This document shows positions 1 to 6,546 of a stretch of DNA of 15,458 nucleotides, piece after piece. The notes beneath the pieces were generated by a model, which was not told where the DNA came from, did no database searches, and worked only from the letters and a program-made list of their open reading frames with translations. The translations under genes and the position numbers were made by a program. The first letter of the stretch is position 1. The number at the start of each line of letters is the position of its first letter. The stretch is from an uncultured Pseudoxanthomonas sp. (GTDB taxonomy: Bacteria > Pseudomonadota > Gammaproteobacteria > Xanthomonadales > Xanthomonadaceae): assembly GCA_946886405.1 (NCBI GenBank), contig CAMPIO010000083.1, positions 1-15,458 on the forward strand, in the 5' to 3' direction.

Positions 1-3
1 CGC

Positions 4-50
4 CCCTCATCCGCCCGCTGGGCACCTTCTCCCCGCAGGCGGGGAGAAGG
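4..50. repeat. Xanthomonadaceae-type palindromic extragenic repeat, copy 1
   Basis: Positions 25-36 (CCTTCTCCCCGC) and 39-50 (GCGGGGAGAAGG) form a perfect 12-bp inverted repeat with a 2-nt centre. It is preceded by a CCCTCATCCGCCC...GGGCA leader. I recognise this arrangement as a dispersed intergenic repeat in Xanthomonas-group genomes; that is from memory, not from a search. Imperfect copies occur at 84-109 and 6230-6256. Confidence 0.75.
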
Positions 51-83
51 AACACTGTCGTCATCGCGCGTGGATCCGCATTT

Positions 84-109
84 CCTTCTCCCCGCAAGCA
101 GGGAGAAGG
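84..109. repeat. Palindromic extragenic repeat, copy 2
   Basis: CCTTCTCCCCGC (84-95) and GCAGGGAGAAGG (98-109) form the same inverted repeat as copy 1 with a single arm mismatch. It lies 33 bp after copy 1, so the two form a closely spaced pair upstream of the first gene. The rest of 110-282 holds no convincing gene. An open frame runs through the repeats into the first CDS, but its upstream part looks non-coding. Confidence 0.7.
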
Positions 110-282
110 GAAGCTGGAGCTATCGCGCACGTCCCCGCCCCCACAGATGTTGTCACCGCGTGTGCACCAGCCTGAAGCCGATGCACAGGATGGTCACGCC
201 GTATCGGGAAGATCGGACTCACGCCGTTCGCTGCATTGCCTGCGTCGGCACGATCACTTTCTTTCGAACACAGGACACGACC

Positions 283-1035
283 ATGACACGCGATACCACG
301 CAACGCGATGCAAACAGAGACCCCATCACCGGCGCGCCGGGCTCGCACCCGGTCGGTGTAGGCGTGGGCGGTGTGGCCGGCGGCATGGCGGCCGGTGCGG
401 TGGCCGGTACGGTGTTCGGTCCGATCGGCACACTGATCGGCGCGGCCGCCGGTACCGTCATCGGCGCGGCCGCGGGCAAGGGGGTGGCCGAGCGCATCGA
501 TCCCACCGGCGAGGTCGAGTACTGGCGCGAAACCCATCGCACCCGTCCGTACTACTCGGACGAATACGACTTCCAGCGCGACTACGCCGGTGTCTACCAC
601 GCCGGTGCGGTGGCGCGGGGTGAATATCCCGAGCAGTCGTGGGAAGACACCGAGCGCCGCCTGCAGGCCGGGTGGGAAGAACGCCGCGGCGAATCGCGGC
701 TGGACTGGGAGCGCGCACGACCGGCGCTGCACGATGCGTGGGAACGCGCCGACCGCACCTACGATGCGTACGCGCGCAGCGACGAGCAGTTTTCCAAGCG
801 CTTCGACACCGCGCCGTATCGGCAGGGCGACGACGCCTTCGACGATTACCGCCCGGCCTACCGCTACGGCACCTATGCACGTGCCCAGTACGCCGACCGC
901 GAATGGGACGATGGCCTCGCGTCCGACCTGGAGCGCGGATGGGAGCGCGCGCGTGGCGGGTCGCGCCTGACGTGGGAGCGCGCCAAGCATGCCGTCGCCG
1001 ACGCGTTCACCCTCGATCGCCAGAAGCCGCACTGA
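283..1035 (+). CDS. Glycine-zipper domain protein with duplicated C-terminal module
   Basis: This 250-residue protein is not assigned to a named family. Residues about 24-66 are a glycine/alanine-rich hydrophobic stretch with many GxxxG spacings (GVGGVAGG, GAAAGTVIGAAAG), as in glycine-zipper segments that insert into or pack against membranes. The rest is soluble, charged and rich in Trp, Tyr and Arg. It contains two related modules at about residues 95-153 and 188-242. Each ends in a block of the form L..GWE..RG.SRL.WERA..A..DA. ATG 283 was chosen because an AGGA (272-275) lies 7 nt upstream. The open frame extends back to 70, but that part crosses a palindromic repeat. No signal peptide is evident. 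A membrane-associated stress or envelope role is inference only. Confidence 0.8.
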   Translation: MTRDTTQRDANRDPITGAPGSHPVGVGVGGVAGGMAAGAVAGTVFGPIGTLIGAAAGTVIGAAAGKGVAERIDPTGEVEYWRETHRTRPYYSDEYDFQRDYAGVYHAGAVARGEYPEQSWEDTERRLQAGWEERRGESRLDWERARPALHDAWERADRTYDAYARSDEQFSKRFDTAPYRQGDDAFDDYRPAYRYGTYARAQYADREWDDGLASDLERGWERARGGSRLTWERAKHAVADAFTLDRQKPH

Positions 1036-1046
1036 GGCATCGACGT

Positions 1047-1085
1047 GGGCATCCCGCTTCTTCCTTCGGGAGGGAGCGGGTGCCC
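1047..1085 (+). terminator. Long hairpin with C(UUCG)G tetraloop
   Basis: The stem pairs 1047-1064 with 1069-1085 around a TTCG loop (1065-1068) closed by C-G. It has about 17 pairs, including a few G-U pairs, and one bulged T at 1052. Only TT follows, so as an intrinsic terminator it is imperfect. It lies between the glycine-zipper gene and the attachment-family gene and could be a terminator, an attenuator or an mRNA-stabilising element. Confidence 0.6.
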
Positions 1086-1118
1086 TTGCGTGGCATTCGC
1101 TTCACTGAAGGAGTCGAC

Positions 1119-1520
1119 ATGAAGGCACTACCCACCGGCGCGCTGGTCGTCGTGGCCGACGGCGAAGGCGCACGCCTGTTCCGCAACCGTGGCGAACAAG
1201 GCGCGGTCGCGCTGCATCAGTTCGATCTGGTCGAACTGATGAATCTCGACGATGACGGTCCTGCCGGCAGCATGCCAGGCGAGTCGTCGAGCCGGCAGAT
1301 CGATGAGGCCACCTTCGCCAAGCAACTCGCGAAGGGCTTGAACACCGGCGCGCTGCGGCAGCAGTACGACCACCTGGTGCTGGTCGCCGATCCGGTGACC
1401 CTCGGCCGCATGCGTCCGTTGCTGCACAAGGAAACCATGCAGCGCATCGTGGTGGAAATCGGCAAGGACCTGACGAACACCCGGCTGGAGGCGATCGAAC
1501 AGGCACTGGCCGCGGCATGA
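1119..1520 (+). CDS. Host attachment family protein (protein required for attachment to host cells)
   Basis: This 133-residue protein resembles the host-attachment family (Host_attach type, Agrobacterium AtsE-like). It opens with a strand followed by a VVADGEGARLF motif (residues 11-21). The middle is variable. The C-terminal half has the family hallmarks: FAKQLAKGL (66-74), YDHLVLVADPVTLGRMRPLL (83-102) and IVVEIGKDLTN (110-120). This resembles the RNase H/eRF1-like fold of the family, whose biochemical function is not established. A strong AAGGAG (1108-1113) lies 5 nt before ATG 1119. Its stop codon overlaps the next gene's start (ATGA, 1517-1520), so the two are probably translationally coupled. 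The central region is short compared with family members as I remember them. Confidence 0.82.
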   Translation: MKALPTGALVVVADGEGARLFRNRGEQGAVALHQFDLVELMNLDDDGPAGSMPGESSSRQIDEATFAKQLAKGLNTGALRQQYDHLVLVADPVTLGRMRPLLHKETMQRIVVEIGKDLTNTRLEAIEQALAAA

Positions 1521-1852
1521 CCTACCGTGCGGACTACCTGCGCACCGAACCGCTGCGCAGTGAGGTCGCGGCGATGCAGGGCAGGGTGCTGCTGGAGTTC
1601 GGTGCGCCGTGGTGCGGGCATTGCCAGGGCGCGCAGGCCGCGATCCGCGACGTGGTCGCGCGCATGCCGGACGTTACCCATCTCAAGGTGGAAGACGGCA
1701 AGGGGCGTCCCCTGGGACGTGCGTTAGGCGTGCGGCTGTGGCCTACGCTGATCCTGCTGGACCACGGGCAGGAGCGTGCACGCGCCGTGCGGCCGACGAC
1801 GGCGGATGCACTGCGGGGGATGCTGGACGCAGCGCCATCCTCCGGGGCGTGA
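1517..1852 (+). CDS. Thioredoxin family protein
   Basis: This 111-residue single-domain thioredoxin has the redox motif WCGHC (C33, C36) after the strand LLEFGAP. The cis-proline loop is LWPTLIL with P76. It lacks a signal peptide, so a cytoplasmic thiol-disulfide reductase is expected. The WCGHC active site differs from the WCGPC of classical thioredoxin; His at this position is typical of PDI/DsbA-like, more oxidising proteins. The start codon overlaps the stop of the attachment-family gene. With no clear independent ribosome binding site, translation probably depends on reinitiation. It ends 19 bp from the convergent small ORF at 1872. Confidence 0.9.
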   Translation: MTYRADYLRTEPLRSEVAAMQGRVLLEFGAPWCGHCQGAQAAIRDVVARMPDVTHLKVEDGKGRPLGRALGVRLWPTLILLDHGQERARAVRPTTADALRGMLDAAPSSGA

Positions 1853-1871
1853 CGACGAAGCGGCCAGGCGC

Positions 1872-2054
1872 TCAGCGCGGCACGCTATCGCGCGCGTCCG
1901 GATAATCCTTTTCCGGATCACGCGGGTCCTTGTCCTCGTGCGGAAGGTCGGGCTGGTCGTGGTCTTTCCACGTGGCGTCATCATTGCGATGTTTGTCGGG
2001 CGTGTTCGCCTTTTCGCCATCGCTGTGCGGGTTGGAACGCTTGCCGGATGTCAT
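1872..2054 (-). CDS. Small highly hydrophilic hypothetical protein
   Basis: This 60-residue product is almost entirely charged or polar. It is rich in Asp, Lys, His, Pro and Glu, has many Asp-Pro, Lys-Asp and His-Glu-Asp pairs, and has no hydrophobic core. It is therefore probably intrinsically disordered. I do not recognise a family, although short proteins of this composition are common as hypotheticals in Xanthomonadaceae. ATG 2054 was chosen over an upstream start at 2156 because the extension is Arg/Pro-rich and looks out of frame. The ribosome binding site is weak. It converges with the thioredoxin gene, 19 bp apart. The 230 bp between it and the MHYT gene hold no other gene and must carry both divergent promoters. 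Confidence 0.5.
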   Translation of the reverse strand: MTSGKRSNPHSDGEKANTPDKHRNDDATWKDHDQPDLPHEDKDPRDPEKDYPDARDSVPR

Positions 2055-2284
2055 GGGGTCGCCACCGCGCCTTGGGAGGTACCCGATTGCATCCCTTGGG
2101 CGGTGACGGCTGGGTGATGCAGCCACCGGCGAACCGGGGCGTCGTCGGGACGGCACTGCGCAGCGCCCTCTTTTTGTGACACGATCCCCATCAGCGACAC
2201 GCGCGGCGCCTTCGGGTGCTGCACGGCATCATCCTTGTGCGGTCTTGGTCGATAACGTCTTCAGGGGGAGCGCCAGGACGTTCC

Positions 2285-4396
2285 ATGGATGCAGGACTCA
2301 TCACGACCTATGTGCCGGAGCTGGTGGCGACCTCGTTCGCGGTCGCCGTCGCCGCGTCGTATGCCGCGCTGAAGACCACCGGACGGATCCGCGCCAGCGA
2401 TGCGGTGGCGCGACGCTGGTGGCTGGCCGGCGGTGCGCTGGCGATGGGGATCGGCGTGTGGTCGATGCACTTCATCGGCATGCTGGCGCTGCGCCTGCCC
2501 ATTCCGCTGGGCTACGACATCGGCATCACCCTGCTGTCGCTGTTGCTGGCGGTCGCGGCCAGCGGCTACGCGCTGTGGCTGGTCACGCGCGACCACCTGG
2601 GGCGATGGCGCCTGCTGAGTGGTGCGGTGGTCATGGGGCTGGGTATCGCCGCGATGCATTACGTCGGCATGGCCGCGATGCGCATGAACCCGGCGATCAT
2701 CTATCGCCCGGTCTGGTTCGCCGCGTCGGTACTGATCGCCATCGTGGCCGCGGGTGCCGCGCTGGCCATCGCCTACCGCCTGCGCGACAACGCCCACCAC
2801 GAACGCTTGCACCGCGCGCTTGCGGCGGGCGTGATGGGCGTGGCGATCGTGGGCATGCATTACACCGGCATGGCGGCGGCGCACTTCCCGGCCGGATCGA
2901 TCTGCAGCGCCGCACTGCGCGATGGCCTGTCGCCGGATTCGCTGGCGTGGCTGGTGGTGGTGGTGAACGCCGCCGTGCTGGGCACCGCGATCGGCGCCAG
3001 CGCGCTGGACAAGCTGCTGCACGAACGCACCGCACGCCTGTCCGATTCCCTGCAGCGGGCCAACCGGAAATTGACCCATCTGGCGATGCACGACGCGCTG
3101 ACAGGCCTGCCCAACCGGCTGTTGCTGATCGACCGGATGCAGGCGCGCATCCTGCAGGCGCAGCTGCACGGCGAGCGCTTCGCCGTGCTGTTCATCGACC
3201 TGGACGGGTTCAAGGGCGTCAACGACGCGTTCGGCCACCACGTCGGCGATGCGCTGCTGGTGCGGGTGGCGGACACGCTGCGTCGCATGGCGGCCAGCGG
3301 CGACACGGTGGCGCGGCTGGGTGGCGACGAATTCGTCATGGTGACGCGCGTGGCGGAGGTTGCGGAGGCGACGGTGCGTGGCGAGCGCGCGCTGGCGTGC
3401 GTGGCCGAGTCGACGCGGCTGCAGGAAAACGACGACGTGACGGTCAGCGCGAGCATCGGCATCGCCATGTACCCCGGCGATGGCGAGGACGCACAGGCGC
3501 TGCTCGCGCATGCGGACGCGGCGATGTACCACATCAAGCAGGCGGGCCGTAACGGACTGGCGGTGTACGCGCCGGCGATGGGCGACGAAGTGATGGGCCA
3601 GCTGCAGCTCACCCACGAGCTGCGCAAGGCGCAGGAGCGCGGGCAACTGGTGCTGCACTACCAGCCGCAGATACGCGCCCAGGACAACGGCATGGCGGGC
3701 ATGGAGGCGCTGGTGCGCTGGCAGCATCCGCGGCTGGGCCTGGTGATGCCGGACCGTTTCATCGCATTGGCCGAACGCGTGGGCCTGATCGTCGATCTCG
3801 GCCAGTGGGTGCTGGATGAAGCATGCCGGCAATGGGCGGCGTGGAAGCGGGCCGGCGCGCGCGTGCCCACCGTGTCGGTGAACCTGTCGCCCGTGCAGGT
3901 GAGGGGCGACTGCCTGGTGGCGCAGGTGACCGCCGCGATGCGCCGGCATGGCTTGCCGGCTGGCGCGTTGACGCTGGAGATCACCGAGTCGATCGCGATG
4001 CTGGAACCGGAGCGCACGGTGCAGGTGCTGACGCAACTGGTGGAGGCGGGCGCACGCATTTCGGTGGACGATTTCGGCACCGGCTATTCCAGTCTGTCCT
4101 ATCTGGCGTATCTGCCGGCGCACGAGTTGAAGGTCGACCGGCAGTTCGTACGCCAGATGACCACCGGGCCGCGCCATGCCGCCATCGTGCGGTCAGTGGT
4201 GATGCTGGGCCAGCAACTGGGACTGGAAGTGGTGGCCGAAGGCGTCGAGACGCTCGAGCAGAAGCAGATGCTGGCCGCCATGGGATGCGATCGCCTGCAG
4301 GGTTACTACATCAGCCCGCCGCGCGCGGTGGAGGAGATGCCGGTGCACGCGCTGTCCCGCGATACACCACCGGCGGCGTGGAGCGCGCACGGATGA
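2285..4396 (+). CDS. MHYT-GGDEF-EAL cyclic-di-GMP synthase/phosphodiesterase
   Basis: This 703-residue membrane protein has an N-terminal MHYT sensor of about seven helices (residues 1-250). Its motifs are MHFIGM (61-66), MHYVGM (124-129) and MHYTGM (191-196), proposed metal or gas ligands in this family. A GGDEF domain follows (about 275-440) with intact LGGDEF near residue 345. The usual RxxD inhibitory site reads ASGD, so product inhibition there is probably lost. The EAL domain (about 455-695) keeps EALVRWQHP (E474), VNLSPVQ, EITES, DDFGTGYSS (D595, D596), LKVD, AEGVET and QGYYISPP, so phosphodiesterase activity is likely. ATG 2285 has AGGA at 2275-2278, 6 nt upstream. Whether synthesis or hydrolysis of c-di-GMP dominates cannot be told from sequence. 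It is the only recognisable c-di-GMP gene in the window. Confidence 0.95.
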   Translation: MDAGLITTYVPELVATSFAVAVAASYAALKTTGRIRASDAVARRWWLAGGALAMGIGVWSMHFIGMLALRLPIPLGYDIGITLLSLLLAVAASGYALWLVTRDHLGRWRLLSGAVVMGLGIAAMHYVGMAAMRMNPAIIYRPVWFAASVLIAIVAAGAALAIAYRLRDNAHHERLHRALAAGVMGVAIVGMHYTGMAAAHFPAGSICSAALRDGLSPDSLAWLVVVVNAAVLGTAIGASALDKLLHERTARLSDSLQRANRKLTHLAMHDALTGLPNRLLLIDRMQARILQAQLHGERFAVLFIDLDGFKGVNDAFGHHVGDALLVRVADTLRRMAASGDTVARLGGDEFVMVTRVAEVAEATVRGERALACVAESTRLQENDDVTVSASIGIAMYPGDGEDAQALLAHADAAMYHIKQAGRNGLAVYAPAMGDEVMGQLQLTHELRKAQERGQLVLHYQPQIRAQDNGMAGMEALVRWQHPRLGLVMPDRFIALAERVGLIVDLGQWVLDEACRQWAAWKRAGARVPTVSVNLSPVQVRGDCLVAQVTAAMRRHGLPAGALTLEITESIAMLEPERTVQVLTQLVEAGARISVDDFGTGYSSLSYLAYLPAHELKVDRQFVRQMTTGPRHAAIVRSVVMLGQQLGLEVVAEGVETLEQKQMLAAMGCDRLQGYYISPPRAVEEMPVHALSRDTPPAAWSAHG

Positions 4397-4434
4397 CCGC
4401 CGCAACGCGGGCGGATCGGTAGCCGAAAGGAAAA

Positions 4435-4466
4435 GGGCGCCTGCGGCCTCGTCGCCGCAGGCGCCC
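4435..4466 (-). terminator. Intrinsic terminator between convergent genes
   Basis: A perfect 13-bp GC-rich stem (GGGCGCCTGCGGC, 4435-4447, with 4454-4466) encloses a 6-nt loop. On the minus strand it is followed by TTTTCC, making a canonical rho-independent terminator for the glycine-zipper gene ending at 4501. On the plus strand there is no T run, so it would act only weakly for the MHYT-GGDEF-EAL gene ending at 4396. Confidence 0.85.
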
Positions 4467-4500
4467 TGCGGGCACCTCATCGATCACGCGTCAGCGATGT

Positions 4501-4860
4501 TCAGCGGTACACGCGCTCGCAACGGCGCTCGACGACGCGGTCACCCTTGGTCTCCTGGCTGTTGCCCTGCACCTTGCGGCCGATCGCACCGCCGGCGACG
4601 GCACCACCGACGGTGGCGACCTTCTTGCCGTTGCCACTGCCGACCTGGTTGCCGAGCAGGCCACCGACGACGGCGCCGATGGCCGTGCCGGCGACGCGGT
4701 TCGGATCGCGGCTGTTCTTCTGCACTTCGACGTTGCGGCATTCGACTTTGCTGCCGTCGCTGAAGCGGCGGCCTTCGTCCTGCGGGCCGTAGGTCTGCGC
4801 GGCGGCGGCGGACATCACCGACATCAGGCCGAGCGAAAGCAGGTAGCGGGAGGTAGTCAT
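4501..4860 (-). CDS. Exported glycine-zipper 2TM domain protein
   Basis: This 119-residue protein has an N-terminal signal peptide (hydrophobic LLSLGLMSVMSAAAAQ, likely cleaved around residues 20-22). No lipobox cysteine is present, so it should be periplasmic or outer-membrane associated rather than a lipoprotein. The central part (about 56-95) is a glycine-zipper 2TM segment, with GTAIGAVVGGLLGNQVG and VGGAVAGGAIG repeats as in the Rickettsia 17-kDa antigen/SlyB type. Two cysteines (C41, C114) flank it and could form a disulfide. ATG 4860 has AGGAG 7 nt upstream. It is transcribed divergently from the stress protein at 5070 and ends at a strong terminator (4435-4466). It is probably envelope-stress related by family; this was not demonstrated here. 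Confidence 0.9.
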   Translation of the reverse strand: MTTSRYLLSLGLMSVMSAAAAQTYGPQDEGRRFSDGSKVECRNVEVQKNSRDPNRVAGTAIGAVVGGLLGNQVGSGNGKKVATVGGAVAGGAIGRKVQGNSQETKGDRVVERRCERVYR

Positions 4861-5009
4861 GGCGGATCTCCTATGGGAATCGCCGGGACAGGCTGCGCGC
4901 GGCGTCGCGAACACCGGGTGAAAGCGCACGGTGCCGTTCATGCGCCAGTGCACCCGCCGTGACGCGTGCGCGACAAACATGACGCGGCGCTGACGGGCGG
5001 CGCGCCGCG

Positions 5010-5040
5010 TTGACGGAAACACCACGCCGACGCGACTAGC
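5010..5040 (+). promoter_or_regulatory. Possible promoter of the pyridoxamine-oxidase-like gene
   Basis: TTGACG (5010-5015) matches a -35 box well. A -10-like GACTAG (5034-5039) follows after 18 nt, and transcription would begin shortly before the GAGGA ribosome binding site (5059-5063). The -10 match is poor, so this is tentative. Confidence 0.35.
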
Positions 5041-5069
5041 GTCCGATGCTTCACCGACGAGGATCCGCC

Positions 5070-5561
5070 ATGCATACGCCCGAAGAACTGGAAAAGAAAC
5101 TGTGGAAGGCCATCAAGTCCGATCGCACGATGATGCTCGGCCTGGATGGCGCGGAGGACGGCCACACGCGGCCGATGACGGCGTTGCTGGAACACGAGGG
5201 GCGCGGCCCGTTGTGGATCTTCACTGCCACCGATAATCTGCTGGCGCAGCGTACGCGCTCGCCGCAGCGCGCGGTCGCCGCGTTCTCGTCGATGGGGCAC
5301 GATCTGTTCGCCAGCCTGCAGGGCTCGCTGGTGCGGGACGACGATCGTGCCGTGATCGAGCGGCTGTGGAATCCCTTCATCGCCGCCTGGTACGAAGGCG
5401 GCAAGGACGATCCGAAACTGGCACTGCTGCGCTTCGACGCCGAACACGCGGAGATCTGGCTCAATGAGCACAGCCTGCTGGCGGGGGTGAAGCTGCTGTT
5501 CGGCGTGGATCCGAAAGAGGACTACCAGGACAAGGTGGCCGACGTCGATCTGCGCAGCTGA
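5070..5561 (+). CDS. Pyridoxamine 5'-phosphate oxidase family / general stress protein 26-like
   Basis: This 163-residue protein has the FMN-binding split-barrel fold of the general stress protein 26-like branch. Recognisable parts are the N-terminal helix (EELEKKLWKAIKSDRTMMLG), the strand pair around HTRPMTALL (32-40), the PLWIFTATDN strand (47-56), AVAAFSS (68-74), SLVRDD (86-91) and the late motif IERLWNPFIAAWYEGGKDDP (96-115) typical of the group. Such proteins bind FMN or other flavins and are usually tied to stress responses; the substrate is unknown. ATG 5070 is set by GAGGA at 5059-5063, 6 nt upstream. It is divergent from the exported glycine-zipper gene, so the 209-bp spacer probably holds both promoters. 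Confidence 0.92.
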   Translation: MHTPEELEKKLWKAIKSDRTMMLGLDGAEDGHTRPMTALLEHEGRGPLWIFTATDNLLAQRTRSPQRAVAAFSSMGHDLFASLQGSLVRDDDRAVIERLWNPFIAAWYEGGKDDPKLALLRFDAEHAEIWLNEHSLLAGVKLLFGVDPKEDYQDKVADVDLRS

Positions 5562-5577
5562 CGCAGCGCGACCCATA

Positions 5578-5619
5578 GGCCGGAAGTCACGTGTTCCCCA
5601 ACGGCACCTGACTCCGGCC
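5578..5619 (+). terminator. Possible stem-loop after the stress-protein gene
   Basis: GGCCGGAAGTCA (5578-5589) pairs with TGACTCCGGCC (5609-5619) with one bulged A and a 19-nt loop. It sits 17 bp after the stop codon. There is no T run, so it would be a weak terminator or an mRNA 3' structure. The remaining 5620-5722 holds no convincing gene. Confidence 0.3.
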
Positions 5620-5722
5620 GCACGGCGTTGGCCGGACGCCACATGTCCGTGCGTGACGTGGAGGAGACCGATGCGCTGGAACAGGGGCCAGGCGACGGTG
5701 ACCCTCCAAGGACGCCTGCCCC

Positions 5723-6028
5723 ATGTTGTCGTATTCGCAGCATCACCTGCACACCCTGCTGGACCGTCTGGAAGCCAGCGACGCCCGCGCCATCGGTCAA
5801 CTCGAAGCACTCACCGTATGGGTCGCCGCCCTGGTGCAGACGCACCCTGAAGGCGACCGCCTGCGCGCTTCCGCGCAGGTGCTGTCCGCACGCAATCCTT
5901 TCCGTGCGCTGTGCCAGTGCCAGGAAGAAGTCGCGGCGTATGACGCGACGTTCTGCCAGCTGCAATCGCTGGCCGTGCCGGTCGATGTCATGCCGCGTAT
6001 GCGCAGCCCGTTGCCACCGAACGTATGA
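5723..6028 (+). CDS. Small hypothetical protein, helical
   Basis: This is a 101-residue product of unrecognised family. It is predicted to be mostly helical: an N-terminal heptad-like stretch (HHLHTLLDRLEASDARAIGQ), a middle WVAALVQTHPEGDRLRASAQ and a Cys-containing segment FRALCQCQEEVAAYDATFCQ (C64, C66, C78), then a Pro-rich tail. There is no signal peptide or membrane helix. AAGGA at 5708-5712 lies 10 nt before ATG 5723, slightly long but usable. Codon usage is GC-rich at third positions like its neighbours, which supports it being real. Context gives no function; it follows the stress-protein gene by 161 bp. Confidence 0.55.
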   Translation: MLSYSQHHLHTLLDRLEASDARAIGQLEALTVWVAALVQTHPEGDRLRASAQVLSARNPFRALCQCQEEVAAYDATFCQLQSLAVPVDVMPRMRSPLPPNV

Positions 6029-6546
6029 AAGGCGTCTCACCCGATGTGGGTCGTCGCCGCGCGATGCGTGCGCGCCGCCAGTGCGAAGGCAGTGCGCCTG
6101 CGCTCGTGCCGATGTGCAGTGCGGGCATGATGGCGATGGTGGTGGCGATGGCAGCGGCAGCGGTCCCGGACGCATCGCGCTTGCCGCTCTTGCGGCCCTG
6201 CATCACGTGCGGGGCAGGCTCTCCGGCCACCTTCTCCCCGCTTTGCGGGGAGCAGGCAATTGCGGTGGTGAGTGCGGAGGTCCTGCATCAGGAAGAGGGC
6301 ACCGCGCCAGCGATCCTTCGACGGGGACGCACTTGCAGCCAAGCTGGGCGAAGCTAGGGCTTCGCACAACGGTACCCTTGTGGTCGCCGTGGCTGTTTCA
6401 CCGGATCCGGCAGGCCGCTGCTGCGGCATCGACCACGCGTGCAGTGTCGCGCGCGATTCGCAAAGACCACGTCAACGCGCAGGGCCGAATCGGCCTGAAG
6501 TGCGCGCCGGGTCACGCCGCAGCGTGAACGCGTGCTGTCTCGCGCA
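6029..6546. other. Gene-poor intergenic region with a repeat and small hairpins
   Basis: I see no convincing gene in this 518-bp stretch. A plus-strand open frame beginning at 6025 overlaps the previous stop codon but runs through the palindromic repeat and has low-complexity content, so I do not call it. Visible structures are the repeat at 6230-6256, a 7-bp hairpin (GCGAAGC/GCTTCGC, 6348-6365), a palindrome at 6483-6495 (GGCCGA-A-TCGGCC) and a 6-bp hairpin at 6512-6527. The last lies just past the PHP gene stop and could contribute to its termination. Confidence 0.55.
6230..6256. repeat. Palindromic extragenic repeat, copy 3
   Basis: CCTTCTCCCCGC (6230-6241) TTT GCGGGGAGCAGG (6245-6256) is the same inverted repeat as at 25-50, with one arm mismatch and a different loop. 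The context CTCTCCGGCCA replaces the usual leader. Confidence 0.65.

Noticed and set aside
25..109. Possible CRISPR or tandem-repeat array from two similar palindromes
   Set aside because: There are only two copies with unequal arms and no further spacers or cas genes; this fits a dispersed extragenic palindrome.
61..1032. 323-codon minus-strand open frame
   Set aside because: It is antisense to the glycine-zipper gene. The sense frame has a ribosome binding site and an internal protein repeat, and the antisense frame runs through both palindromic repeats.
2152..2175. Hairpin followed by CTCTTTTT as a terminator
   Set aside because: The stem is short with a mismatch, and the nearest plus-strand gene ends 300 bp upstream behind a convergent ORF, so it has no clear gene to terminate.
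2261..4177. 638-codon minus-strand open frame
   Set aside because: It is a shadow of the MHYT-GGDEF-EAL gene, which has every expected motif; the antisense product is His/Arg/Gln-rich with no recognisable domain.
6025..6357. 110-codon plus-strand frame overlapping the stop at 6026-6028
   Set aside because: The ATGA overlap looked like coupling, but the frame crosses the palindromic repeat, is Ala/Arg/Met-rich and shows no protein-like pattern.
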